DNA of 36,122 nucleotides, taken from positions 1 through 36,122 of the IMG/VR virus record IMGVR_UViG_3300042507_001126; one strand, 5' to 3'. Made by a program: the position numbers and the translations under genes. Origin of the DNA: a virus. The notes under the pieces were generated by a model that worked only from the letters and a program-made list of their open reading frames with translations, was not told the DNA's origin and did not search any database. Of this stretch, positions 22,685 through 30,196 are shown one piece after another. How positions within the stretch are numbered: the first letter of the stretch is position 1; each line of letters starts with the position of its first letter.

Positions 22685-24741
22685 GCACGACCCCTGTTAA
22701 CTGCCAATGACTTGTTGGCATACTGATTAGCCGCCCAAATCGCGTTAGAACTGCCTAGAAGACGGTCTTCAAACGATTTGGTGTCAATGGCATTGATGTA
22801 GTTGTTTGTTACGTTAGTGGTGCTTCCCATGTTGCCAAGCGCGTGGTTAGGAATGATTGTTCCAGCAGTGCGAGGTACAAAGATTTCCGGTCCACGTTCG
22901 CCAACAATACTTGGGCGACCAACTTCAGGCGAACCGCCATCAGCATATCCCGGCATACCCATAACAGCAGCAGGTTGATATGCCGACCCACTCATGCCAA
23001 ACATACGACTAAACAAACTTGTCATTTGTGCGCGCAGTTGTATGCGTATCAAGTCCTGAATGATGCTACGCGTCAGGTCTTTAAACGACAGCTTGCCAGT
23101 GCTGACAAAGTTATCTAGCGCACTGGTCATGTTGCCCATCAATGAATCAAACATTTGAGCGCCGTTTTCCATTGCTGTTGGAGCAAAAGCAAAAAATTCT
23201 TCAGCACGTTTTCCAAAGCCTTTAGCTTCGTCACCCTCTTGCATCTCGCGCATTACACGGTTACGTTCCTTTGCTAATTCAATTGCTTTTTCAGCCAATT
23301 GGTTTTGGGCTTTTATGCGTTCTTCACGATCAGCTTCCAACAAGTTTGTTTCTTGCTGGATAGCCCTGATCTTGTCTTCTTGCTGTGTGCGAATGTTAAA
23401 AATATCCAATGCCAACTGTTTGTCTTTTTCACGCAGAAGTCGTGTTTGTTGTTCGTAATTAAAGATTGTCCTCTGACGATCAAGAGACAAATCTTCAAGC
23501 GTTTGACGTTCTGCTATTTGCTGGTTGGTTTTAAAGTTAAGGCCAACTGTTTGATTGCGTATTTCGCCAAGTTTTATTTCTTCGTCACGCAGTTTTTGTT
23601 CTGCTTTTAATCTATCGTCAATTTGACGATTCATAATTTCGCCAATTTTTATATCGTTTTCACGAATACGTTTGGCTTCGCGGTCAGCTTCAGCAGCCAA
23701 TCGTTTTGCTTCAGGGTCTACAGCAACTTTTGTTGCGCGCAGTGGGCCACTTGGTCTGCTAGCTTGCGGAATACGGGGATCGTCTAACCCCTTGCGTCCA
23801 TCTGGCGAACCCATGACTCTAAATTCAAACGCTTGCAATGCAGCCAGATTAGCTAGTGCTTCTTTTCGGCCTTCTTCGCCAAGACTTTTAAACTTGGCAA
23901 AGTCAAATGTTGCAAGCGCAATTGTCTGTTTAACCAACAGTTCAATTTCAGTAACGATCCCCTTAATGACAAACGCCACGTTAGCAGCGACAACAGCAAC
24001 TGTTTGAAAAACAACTTTAAAAGTGTTTCCAAACAAATTAGATTGACCGCCTAACTGTGAAAAATAATTGATAGTTGCAAGCAATGGTGGCCCTAACTCG
24101 GTCACCAAAACAACAGCCAAATCACGAGATTGCTTTTCAAAAATTCCAATTACATCAGCAGCATCTTGAAAGGCTTTAGCTTGTTCTTCAGCAAGCGTAC
24201 TTGTTTTAGCCAAGCTATCAGCCATGCCAACAAAGTCAACGCCCTTTGCGGCCTTGCCAAAAACTTCCATCGCCATTGCGTTACGAGTTATCGGGTCTTC
24301 AACATTAGCCAAAGACCTAACTAACTTATTCTGCAATTCTTCAATGCTTAGATTGCCAACATCTTTAAGCGTAACGCCTAACCTTGACATTGTTTGCTGT
24401 GCAGCTAATCCACCGTCAGCCGCCTTGTCAACAAAGCTAACAAAGGATGACAGCATCTTTGCAGCGTTGTCAGCTTCTCCACCGTTGTCTTGCAGTGCGT
24501 TACGCAGCTTGATGACTGAGCCAACAGCAATGTCGTTGGCCTTGGCTACGTCAACAATTTGATCTGCGTAATTAAGCGCCGCAATGCCAGCAGCCGTTAA
24601 AGCCGTTGCAGCAATCTTGCCGTACTTCTCCGCAGCGTCGCCAAACTGTTCTAGCTTTTTGCTTGCACCATCAATGCCACGGACAAACTCAGCACTGTCA
24701 ATGCCAAGCAACACACCCAATCGGGCAATCATATTAGCCAT
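22681..24741 (-). CDS. Tail tape measure protein
   Basis: A 686-residue tape measure. The N-terminal part has VLLGIDSAEFVRGIDGASKKLEQF and an Ala-rich helix; hydrophobic stretches occur near 43-56 and 243-265. A long charged coiled coil runs from about 340 to 510. The lambda H-like C-terminal end includes FKDLTRSIIQDLIRIQLRAQMTSLFSRMFG. At 686 residues it predicts a fairly short tail (about 100 nm by the usual 1.5 Angstrom per residue rule). It follows the GT chaperone, as expected, with an 8-base overlap. Confidence 0.9.
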   Translation of the reverse strand: MANMIARLGVLLGIDSAEFVRGIDGASKKLEQFGDAAEKYGKIAATALTAAGIAALNYADQIVDVAKANDIAVGSVIKLRNALQDNGGEADNAAKMLSSFVSFVDKAADGGLAAQQTMSRLGVTLKDVGNLSIEELQNKLVRSLANVEDPITRNAMAMEVFGKAAKGVDFVGMADSLAKTSTLAEEQAKAFQDAADVIGIFEKQSRDLAVVLVTELGPPLLATINYFSQLGGQSNLFGNTFKVVFQTVAVVAANVAFVIKGIVTEIELLVKQTIALATFDFAKFKSLGEEGRKEALANLAALQAFEFRVMGSPDGRKGLDDPRIPQASRPSGPLRATKVAVDPEAKRLAAEADREAKRIRENDIKIGEIMNRQIDDRLKAEQKLRDEEIKLGEIRNQTVGLNFKTNQQIAERQTLEDLSLDRQRTIFNYEQQTRLLREKDKQLALDIFNIRTQQEDKIRAIQQETNLLEADREERIKAQNQLAEKAIELAKERNRVMREMQEGDEAKGFGKRAEEFFAFAPTAMENGAQMFDSLMGNMTSALDNFVSTGKLSFKDLTRSIIQDLIRIQLRAQMTSLFSRMFGMSGSAYQPAAVMGMPGYADGGSPEVGRPSIVGERGPEIFVPRTAGTIIPNHALGNMGSTTNVTNNYINAIDTKSFEDRLLGSSNAIWAANQYANKSLAVNRGRA

Positions 24742-25590
24742 CGTTTTTCACCTTAAACCTGTCTTTTGCAAATCCCGGTGCTTGGCTTAAGAAGGCAAGC
24801 AAGCTGTTGTTTGCCGCCTCTTTTTGCGCTTCTAGAGGCAGCGGAGGGTACAAGTAATCATAAGCCGAACCCGCAACATTGGCTAGTGTATAAGGCCGTG
24901 ATTTTGAATCACGAACATAATTGAACAAACCAGTTATTAGCGTTCCAAGCATTTCAATCGTCTTGTGATTTCCAATGATTCCATCTCCGTACATTGTCTG
25001 AAGACGAGCCATTGTTATTCCATCCAGTGCCGCAATTGATTCGGGTGTATGCCCGTTAAAGATTAAAGCTGTTTCAACTTGAGTCTTTAACGAGCCAATC
25101 AGTTTCCCCGAGTTTCCTTGTAGTTAGGACTGATGACTTCACCAATCTTTTCGCACAAAGCCAATTGGACATTCAAAGGCCATTCAGCCTCAATGTCTTC
25201 ATATGTAACGTCACTAAGATTTGATTCGGGGTCTTCTGGAACAAGCAACTTGATGTATTCAACAATCCTAGCCTCTGTCAGTGCTTTGTTTCTGGCTGCT
25301 TCGCGCAAAGACTTTCCTTGCACCAACACATCGTTTTCCAAAAACTCAAAGCCTGATTCAGTGGCCTCAGATGAATCACGAAACTTTTGCAAAGGCTCAA
25401 CAAGTAATTGATAAATGCTTTCAATCTTTGCTTCATCAGGATTGGTGATGCGAGTGTAAATCGCATCAGACTCTGCAACCAAAGGAACACGGACTTTAAA
25501 CGTAAAGCCGCCAAGTTCAAATTTGCGAGTCAAGATTTCGCGGCGCATCTTGTCATACGTTGCGCCAAATGCAGAACTAAGTTTTGTCAT
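24734..25590 (-). CDS. Tail assembly chaperone GT fusion made by -1 frameshift
   Basis: Ribosomes slipping -1 at G GGA AAC (25108-25102) leave the G frame one codon before its stop and continue through 122 more codons to 24734, with no stop on the way. This gives a 285-residue GT protein. The T-part includes KTQVETALIFNGHTPESIAALDG and MARLQTMYGDGIIGNHKTIEML. In lambda, the low-level GT product binds the tape measure while G coats it. An internal ATG at 25012 exists but has no clear ribosome binding site, so fusion is the better reading. Confidence 0.85.
25099..25590 (-). CDS. Tail assembly chaperone G
   Basis: The 163-residue unshifted product, ending RGN before TGA at 25101-25099. Residues 24-60 read RKFELGGFTFKVRVPLVAESDAIYTRI, a beta start, then mostly helix with ALTEARIVEYIKLLVPEDPE. 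Position just before the tape measure, size and the slippery end match lambda G. ATGA-coupled to the tail protein gene upstream (25587-26141). Confidence 0.85.
   Translation of the reverse strand: MTKLSSAFGATYDKMRREILTRKFELGGFTFKVRVPLVAESDAIYTRITNPDEAKIESIYQLLVEPLQKFRDSSEATESGFEFLENDVLVQGKSLREAARNKALTEARIVEYIKLLVPEDPESNLSDVTYEDIEAEWPLNVQLALCEKIGEVISPNYKETRGN
25102..25108 (-). other. Programmed -1 frameshift heptamer GGGAAAC
   Basis: The heptamer in frame is G GGA AAC, of the X XXY YYZ kind and differing from lambda G-T (G GGA AAG) only at the last base. It is the last place to slip before the G stop codon. Both tRNAs re-pair well at their first two positions. Confidence 0.88.
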
Positions 25591-26141
25591 GTTTTTGCCC
25601 TAAATTTTGAAATGTATTTGCGTAAACTTTCAGCCAACCTGTTCACAGTTTCTTGTGATTGACTTTCTAACGCTGGTCTTAGGTATGGCTGTGCTGGCAT
25701 TTTACCCGTGCCAAACTCTTGTGCAATTGCCCTTGCATCACTTTTAAAGCCTTCAAAAGTCGCTGCTTCTTCTTTGGTAGAGCCTAGCTTTATCATGCGC
25801 CTTCTGGTTCGTTCTAGCCCCTTGCCTTCGCTCATGGCTCGCATCTTCTTTCCAGAGGCTGTAGTGACAGCAGCAATAACCGCATCGTTGCCCGTGATGT
25901 ATTTAGATCGTCTGTCTTTGCTTGTGGGTCTTCTGGCTTCAACTTGCAACAACAATTGCAAAGCGCCTGTGTCCACTGGTGCGTTTTGTTGGGCTAGAGC
26001 TAAAACGGGTTTGATTGCATCCCTTGCCGCAGGGATCAAGATTTTGCTACGAGCCTTTTTGTCGCCTATCTCTTGGGCAAGCTCATCAAAAACTTTGATA
26101 ACGTCACCAAGACCTTCTAGCTTAATGGTAACGCCACCCAT
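25587..26141 (-). CDS. HK97 gp10-like tail completion protein
   Basis: A 184-residue protein of the HK97 gp10 family: a start GGVTIKLEGLGDVIKVFDELA, then RDAIKPVLALAQQNAPVDTGALQ, and the typical end AIAQEFGTGKMPAQPYLRPALES. Such proteins act at head-tail or tail completion. In HK97 and most relatives this gene lies before the tail tube gene; here it lies after it, next to the chaperones. Confidence 0.82.
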   Translation of the reverse strand: MGGVTIKLEGLGDVIKVFDELAQEIGDKKARSKILIPAARDAIKPVLALAQQNAPVDTGALQLLLQVEARRPTSKDRRSKYITGNDAVIAAVTTASGKKMRAMSEGKGLERTRRRMIKLGSTKEEAATFEGFKSDARAIAQEFGTGKMPAQPYLRPALESQSQETVNRLAESLRKYISKFRAKT

Positions 26142-26142
26142 G

Positions 26143-26364
26143 TCATGTTCTCGGTTTAATGATTTTTTGATATAGCTCGTTGTTCAACTCGCTAACAAAA
26201 TTCACGATTTCATTTGCTGTCATCTTGTCAGCGTGTCTAGCCGCTATTTCATGAGCAAGACTGATAGCAGTCAGTTTTTGCTGCTGAAACCCAAACCAAT
26301 TCTTTGAAGAATCGGATTGGGCTACAAGGAAGTTCAGAAGATCGTTGCTGTCTTTTACTATCAT
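26143..26364 (-). CDS. Hypothetical tail-region protein
   Basis: A 73-residue helical protein of unknown family (LLNFLVAQSDSSKNWFGFQQQKLTAISLAHEIAARHADKM then VNFVSELNNELYQKIIK). It lies between tail tube and tail completion genes and starts six bases after the stop of its neighbour. Could be a small tail assembly helper. Confidence 0.65.
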   Translation of the reverse strand: MIVKDSNDLLNFLVAQSDSSKNWFGFQQQKLTAISLAHEIAARHADKMTANEIVNFVSELNNELYQKIIKPRT

Positions 26365-26370
26365 GTCTTG

Positions 26371-26595
26371 TTACTCTGTTGTTTCAGGCGGTACTTCTAG
26401 TGCGACTTCTTCAATGACCACCACAGGAGCAGTCACGTTGTACTTCTTCAGCAAAGCCAAGGCAATGGCTTCGGCTGTGTCGGGTTGAGCAGTGGCCTGT
26501 GCAAGCTCACTAGCGTCCACCACCATGCCACGGGCAACAAGATCAATGTCACCGTAGCTGGTCACAATTGCTTCAATTGCGTCAGATAGTTTCAT
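26371..26595 (-). CDS. Hypothetical small tail-region protein
   Basis: The start at 26595 (MKLSDAIEAIVTSYGDIDLVARG) overlaps the stop of the second tail tube gene by one base (TGATG); an upstream ATG at 26649 would lie inside that gene. The 74-residue product ends in an acidic Val/Glu/Pro tail, like the small protein at 15547-15741. Function unknown. Confidence 0.65.
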   Translation of the reverse strand: MKLSDAIEAIVTSYGDIDLVARGMVVDASELAQATAQPDTAEAIALALLKKYNVTAPVVVIEEVALEVPPETTE

Positions 26596-27113
26596 CAGTT
26601 GTTCGACCAGCCGTACTGGTTGCCCCGAGGATGAATTGTGAACATACATTTGGCTTCTGCGCCGGGAGCAGCGTCAATCTGGAATTGACCAACGCGACCG
26701 TTAAACGCATAAGCGATAGTGTTTGTGCCTTCCACTGCTGCAACCACAAAAGTGCGGTCAACAACACCAGAGTACGCATCTGAACGAATTTGCAACAAGG
26801 CTGCGTCAGCAGGGTTCCAAGCAGCCGTAATGGTCATGCTTGTAGGAGCCGCTTGCACAGGAATTTTGTCGCTTTGACGAGAGCCAGCAACACCGAAACT
26901 TGCTACAGCATCGTCCATACCAAAGGCAGGGATAGCCTCAACAGGAACAGCAACACCAGCAGCGCCTGTACCGCCAGCAGAAGTACCAACAATCGTAGCA
27001 ACTTGTGCAGACCAAACAGACAGGTTTGCTGTAGTCAAAGGTGTTGGCGTAGCCGCTGATTGCATAAACAGCGATGCGCTAAAACCGGGAAGAACTTTTG
27101 CAGGGATAGCCAT
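26595..27113 (-). CDS. Major tail tube protein paralog 2
   Basis: A 172-residue protein closely matching the gene upstream (27123-27617). Both start MA(L/I)PxKVLPGFSA, share PVEAIPAFG, DDAVASF, GSRQSDKIPVQAAPTSM, AWNPAD, RSDAYSGV and end FTIHPRGNQYGWSNN. Differences lie mainly in residues 30-55, where this copy has a longer Gly/Ala-rich loop (VGTSAGGTGAAG). It has its own strong ribosome binding site (AAGGAG). Probably part of the tail tube or its decoration. Confidence 0.8.
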   Translation of the reverse strand: MAIPAKVLPGFSASLFMQSAATPTPLTTANLSVWSAQVATIVGTSAGGTGAAGVAVPVEAIPAFGMDDAVASFGVAGSRQSDKIPVQAAPTSMTITAAWNPADAALLQIRSDAYSGVVDRTFVVAAVEGTNTIAYAFNGRVGQFQIDAAPGAEAKCMFTIHPRGNQYGWSNN

Positions 27114-27122
27114 GATGACTCC

Positions 27123-27617
27123 TTATGCGTTGTTGGACCAACCGTACTGGTTGCCACGTGGATGGATGGTAAATGTTGCCTTGGCTTCTGCGCCGGGAGC
27201 AGAATCAATTTGAAACTGGCCTACGCGCCCGTTAAAGGCGTAATAAACGATGTTTGTTCCCTCTGTAGCCGAGATGATGAACGTGCGGTCAATCACGCCA
27301 GAATAGGCATCAGAACGCATCAACAGCAAGTTGGTATCAGCAGGATTCCATGCGGCAGTAATGGTCATGGAAGTTGGAGCAGCCTGAACGGGGATCTTGT
27401 CAGATTGACGCGAACCCGCCACGCTGAAACTAGCCACAGCATCATCTTGACCGAAAGCAGGGATTGCTTCGACAGGAATCAGGTTTCCGCTAACAGCAAG
27501 AGGGGACACACTAGCGACCAAGGACAACTGAGCAATTGTCAAAGGAGTAGGTGTGGCTCCGGGCTGTGCGTACAACGCTGCGCTAAAACCGGGGAGAACT
27601 TTGTTTGGTAAAGCCAT
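27123..27617 (-). CDS. Major tail tube protein paralog 1
   Basis: A 164-residue beta-rich protein in the place of the major tail tube gene, after the tail terminator. The close tandem copy is downstream with only nine bases between. Nucleotide differences between copies are often silent, so both are under protein-level selection. GAAGGA precedes the ATG. Tube role inferred from position, size and copy relation. Confidence 0.8.
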   Translation of the reverse strand: MALPNKVLPGFSAALYAQPGATPTPLTIAQLSLVASVSPLAVSGNLIPVEAIPAFGQDDAVASFSVAGSRQSDKIPVQAAPTSMTITAAWNPADTNLLLMRSDAYSGVIDRTFIISATEGTNIVYYAFNGRVGQFQIDSAPGAEAKATFTIHPRGNQYGWSNNA

Positions 27618-27654
27618 TTTGAGTATCCTTCAAAAGTTGAACAATTGTCTTGTA

Positions 27655-28074
27655 TTACGCCGGGATGTCAATGGTGCAATCTAAGAAGATTTGCGCCATT
27701 TTTTCCTCATCGTTGTAACTGTTGTATAGCCACATAACATCAGCTTTAGAAATGTAAAAGCTATCTGCCGGACTTCCCAAAATCCCACTATACCCGTGCA
27801 AGGCTTGCAGAATCTGATTTGAGATTGTAAAACCATCTTCAATCTGTTGAGTGAAAATAGAAATCTGAAATACAGGACGGTCAATACCTTTGTTGCTTTG
27901 CTGTGTGCCGGTATAGACTGGTTGATGCACGTTACGCAGCATCCAAGTAATGAACTTAGGCTGTGTGGCAAAGTTACGGTTAAAAGCCGCATACACAGGC
28001 ACAGGCGTGACAATGTTAGCCAGTTGGTACTGGATGGCCTTACCGTAAACAACAGGGTTAAGTTGTGCTGCCAT
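27655..28074 (-). CDS. Tail terminator-like protein
   Basis: A 139-residue protein: VYGKAIQYQLANIVTPVPVYAAFNRN, then KGIDRPVFQISIFTQQIEDGFTISNQILQALHGYSG and an end DEEKMAQIFLDCTIDIP. The pattern (helix, PVY strand, PVFQISIF strand, final strand) and the place just before the tail tube gene fit the DUF3168 or gpU-type tail terminators. Starts one base past the preceding stop. Confidence 0.74.
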   Translation of the reverse strand: MAAQLNPVVYGKAIQYQLANIVTPVPVYAAFNRNFATQPKFITWMLRNVHQPVYTGTQQSNKGIDRPVFQISIFTQQIEDGFTISNQILQALHGYSGILGSPADSFYISKADVMWLYNSYNDEEKMAQIFLDCTIDIPA

Positions 28075-28418
28075 TAGACCGCCGTAATTGGATCAGAACG
28101 ATAGCAAAGAAACATAACGGTCATACGATCATCAGATTCCCTTGCACTGTCAATACGCCAATCTTTCCCACGATATGTGATTGAATACAAGTTTTGATTT
28201 TCTACAATCAACTTGGTGTTTGGTGTGTAGTTCAGCGTCAAATTAACCATGTCTTGGTAAAGGCGATACTTCTCAGCAATTTTTAGACTGTTTGCCACAG
28301 AAGATACACGCGCCCGTGTTGCAAACCATAACGCCTGAACAGTCGCAGACTCACCAAAGTCTGACTTGGTAAAAGTCAAATTGTTGATGTTGATGTTTTC
28401 AAAACGAGCAATAGTCAT
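28074..28418 (-). CDS. Head closure / head-tail joining protein
   Basis: A 114-residue protein with LTFTKSDFGESATVQALWFATRARV and a central strand pair ENQNLYSITYRGKDWRIDSARESDDRMTVMFLCYRS. The Y-x-I-x-(Y/G)-R-G-x-x-W-x-I-x-S pattern is typical of head closure proteins (SPP1 gp16 / HK97 gp7-like stopper). Order between connector and tail terminator agrees. Confidence 0.76.
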   Translation of the reverse strand: MTIARFENININNLTFTKSDFGESATVQALWFATRARVSSVANSLKIAEKYRLYQDMVNLTLNYTPNTKLIVENQNLYSITYRGKDWRIDSARESDDRMTVMFLCYRSDPITAV

Positions 28419-28425
28419 TTAGTGC

Positions 28426-29097
28426 TCACATGACAAGTGGTTTGTAATTTCTTAAAAGCGTTGTCACGCCAAAAGGAATATCTTTTAATTGACCGGATGT
28501 TGAATTTGAACGGTTGTTGTACAAATGCGTGAGCAACAACAACCCTGCTTGCTTGATAACAGGGTAAGCAGACAACGGGTTAGACACAGTTGTGTACAGC
28601 ACATTGATTGGCGCAGTCATCACCGAATTAACATCAGTTGGCAAGTTGTTAACAATGACTTTGTTGCCAGATGGATCGTAGTAATAGCTTGTGCTTGCAA
28701 GTGTTGTAAACACAGGCGGAAAAGCATCATTCCAGTAACCAACCGAATTGATTGTTACACCGGGCTGATTGTTGTAAAGGTTCTGGCTAACTTCTGGCAA
28801 ATCAAGACTGATAGGCGATGCCACAAGGCTTTCTGAGCCGTAGAAAACCCGATAGCTTACCGGGAAGATGGACATCCCTAAGTAGTCTTCAATTGCTTGT
28901 CGTGTTGCCAGTTCAAGAGAAGACAGATAGGTATCTTGGCTTTCGTCTTGAAACAGGTTTAGCTGTTGCGTGATTTCATCAAGCGTCAACCAAGGTGTGA
29001 CACTATCACGATCAATCTGTTCAACCTTTGCGTAGTTAAACGGATTGCGTGTTTGCGCCCCAAAAGGCGCAGCGTATTGATAGTTGTCAACGCTCAT
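28426..29097 (-). CDS. Head-tail connector (gp6-like adaptor)
   Basis: A 223-residue protein. The helical start WLTLDEITQQLNLF..DTYLSSLELATRQAIEDYLGM is the adaptor signature of HK97 gp6 / SPP1 gp15-type connectors, followed by a beta insertion and a C-terminal helix PVIKQAGLLLLTHLYNNRS. It binds below the portal. It starts two bases after the second capsid gene. Confidence 0.82.
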   Translation of the reverse strand: MSVDNYQYAAPFGAQTRNPFNYAKVEQIDRDSVTPWLTLDEITQQLNLFQDESQDTYLSSLELATRQAIEDYLGMSIFPVSYRVFYGSESLVASPISLDLPEVSQNLYNNQPGVTINSVGYWNDAFPPVFTTLASTSYYYDPSGNKVIVNNLPTDVNSVMTAPINVLYTTVSNPLSAYPVIKQAGLLLLTHLYNNRSNSTSGQLKDIPFGVTTLLRNYKPLVM

Positions 29098-29099
29098 GT

Positions 29100-30140
29100 T
29101 TAAGTCTCAATAGAACGAACACCAGCAAAAACGTCACGAACAGTGCTGACCATACGCTTTTCAGCGTACAGCGTCACAAAACCGGGGGTTGTTTGTTCCA
29201 TTGCCTGAACAGTCATTTCTTCCACATCGGCAATCGTCATGAAACGAGGCCAGTTGGCAAGGTAGATTGGTTTTGCGCCAACAGTACCAATAGGATCAAG
29301 GTAAGGGTTTGGAATCACAGGGAAACCAAACACATGCAGCAAAGAACCAGCTTCTTCTGAGCCTGTTTCAACAAAGCTGTATGCGCCGTTTTGGTGAGCG
29401 TATTTACGCAGGGTCTGAATGGCAGATGGGTGCATCATCCAAGCAGTACCGGGCATAGACCAGTATTGACCCGGCAACGCATTAGCCATGTCAACCAAGG
29501 TTTCCATCTCTAGCTGCAAGTTGTTAAAGCCAACAGAAGCAATCGTATGGCGACCATTGGTGATAGCTGTACCGCTAGTGCCAAAAGCAGCAGAAGCGCC
29601 AGCAGCGCCGGGGTAGCTGTTCAAGCCACGCAAGCCATCAGTGCCACCAGTCGATGTAGTGGTAGAACCTGCTTGGTCATTGTTAAGTCCAGCAGATGCG
29701 CCTTCCAACTGAGCAAATTCCATCATCAGGTCTTCAACCAATGTGGCATCCAAACCGTTTACATCTGTCAACACAGCCGAGCGAACGGGCAGTTGTGCAG
29801 AAATAACGCGAGTAGGCAATTGCCAGATGCTTGTGTCAATGTTGGGAGAGCCACTATTGGGGTTGACTGTGTAGCCCCAAGGGTTTGTGCTGTTAGCAGC
29901 GTTACCAGTCTTGGCAACAAACTGAACAGCAGAATTTCCGGGTACTTTGATGTTTCGTGCGACTAGGCGAAACGGGTTCGCATAACGCAGAGTAGCAAAA
30001 GCATCATCAAAGTGAGTGCGACCACCGACATTCAGTCCTGAACCAGTGATAGCAGATGCCTCGCGCAAGTCGATTTTGACTTGATCGCCAGTTTCCAATG
30101 TTTGCTTAATTCCAGACAGGATGCGTTCGGTAATGGTCAT
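29100..30140 (-). CDS. Second HK97-fold capsid paralog, lacking the delta domain
   Basis: A 346-residue capsid-like protein aligning to the upstream capsid gene from REASAITG (residue 26; residue 105 in the other). Shared pieces include FA(T/A)LR(Y/L)ANP, KTGNA, DTSIWQL, GLxAxxV(E/D)DxxxEFAQ, NNDQA, GGT(D/N)GLRGL, AAFGTSGT and the end PGF(V/I)T..EKR. The N-terminal scaffold part is missing. It may occupy vertices, decorate or co-assemble. It has its own AGGA and sits just beyond a strong terminator. Confidence 0.85.
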   Translation of the reverse strand: MTITERILSGIKQTLETGDQVKIDLREASAITGSGLNVGGRTHFDDAFATLRYANPFRLVARNIKVPGNSAVQFVAKTGNAANSTNPWGYTVNPNSGSPNIDTSIWQLPTRVISAQLPVRSAVLTDVNGLDATLVEDLMMEFAQLEGASAGLNNDQAGSTTTSTGGTDGLRGLNSYPGAAGASAAFGTSGTAITNGRHTIASVGFNNLQLEMETLVDMANALPGQYWSMPGTAWMMHPSAIQTLRKYAHQNGAYSFVETGSEEAGSLLHVFGFPVIPNPYLDPIGTVGAKPIYLANWPRFMTIADVEEMTVQAMEQTTPGFVTLYAEKRMVSTVRDVFAGVRSIET

Positions 30141-30163
30141 AACAGTTCCTAAATTATTGGCAC

Positions 30164-30190
30164 AAAAAGGAGGGGCATTTACGCCCCTCC
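30164..30190 (-). terminator. Strong terminator between the two capsid genes
   Basis: On the minus strand an 8-bp GC-rich stem (GGAGGGGC/GCCCCTCC, plus 30183-30190 and 30169-30176, loop of 6) is followed by five T. It begins seven bases after the stop of the first capsid gene. It should lower transcription of everything downstream compared with the first capsid gene. Confidence 0.85.
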
Positions 30191-30196
30191 AATTTA

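Noticed and set aside
24734-25012. Separate 92-residue gene starting at 25012
   Set aside because: The -1 frame is open from the slippery site through this ATG, so it is better explained as the T part of the GT fusion.
26371-26649. Longer form of the small tail gene starting at 26649
   Set aside because: It would overlap 55 bases of the second tail tube gene; the start at 26595 gives a normal TGATG junction.
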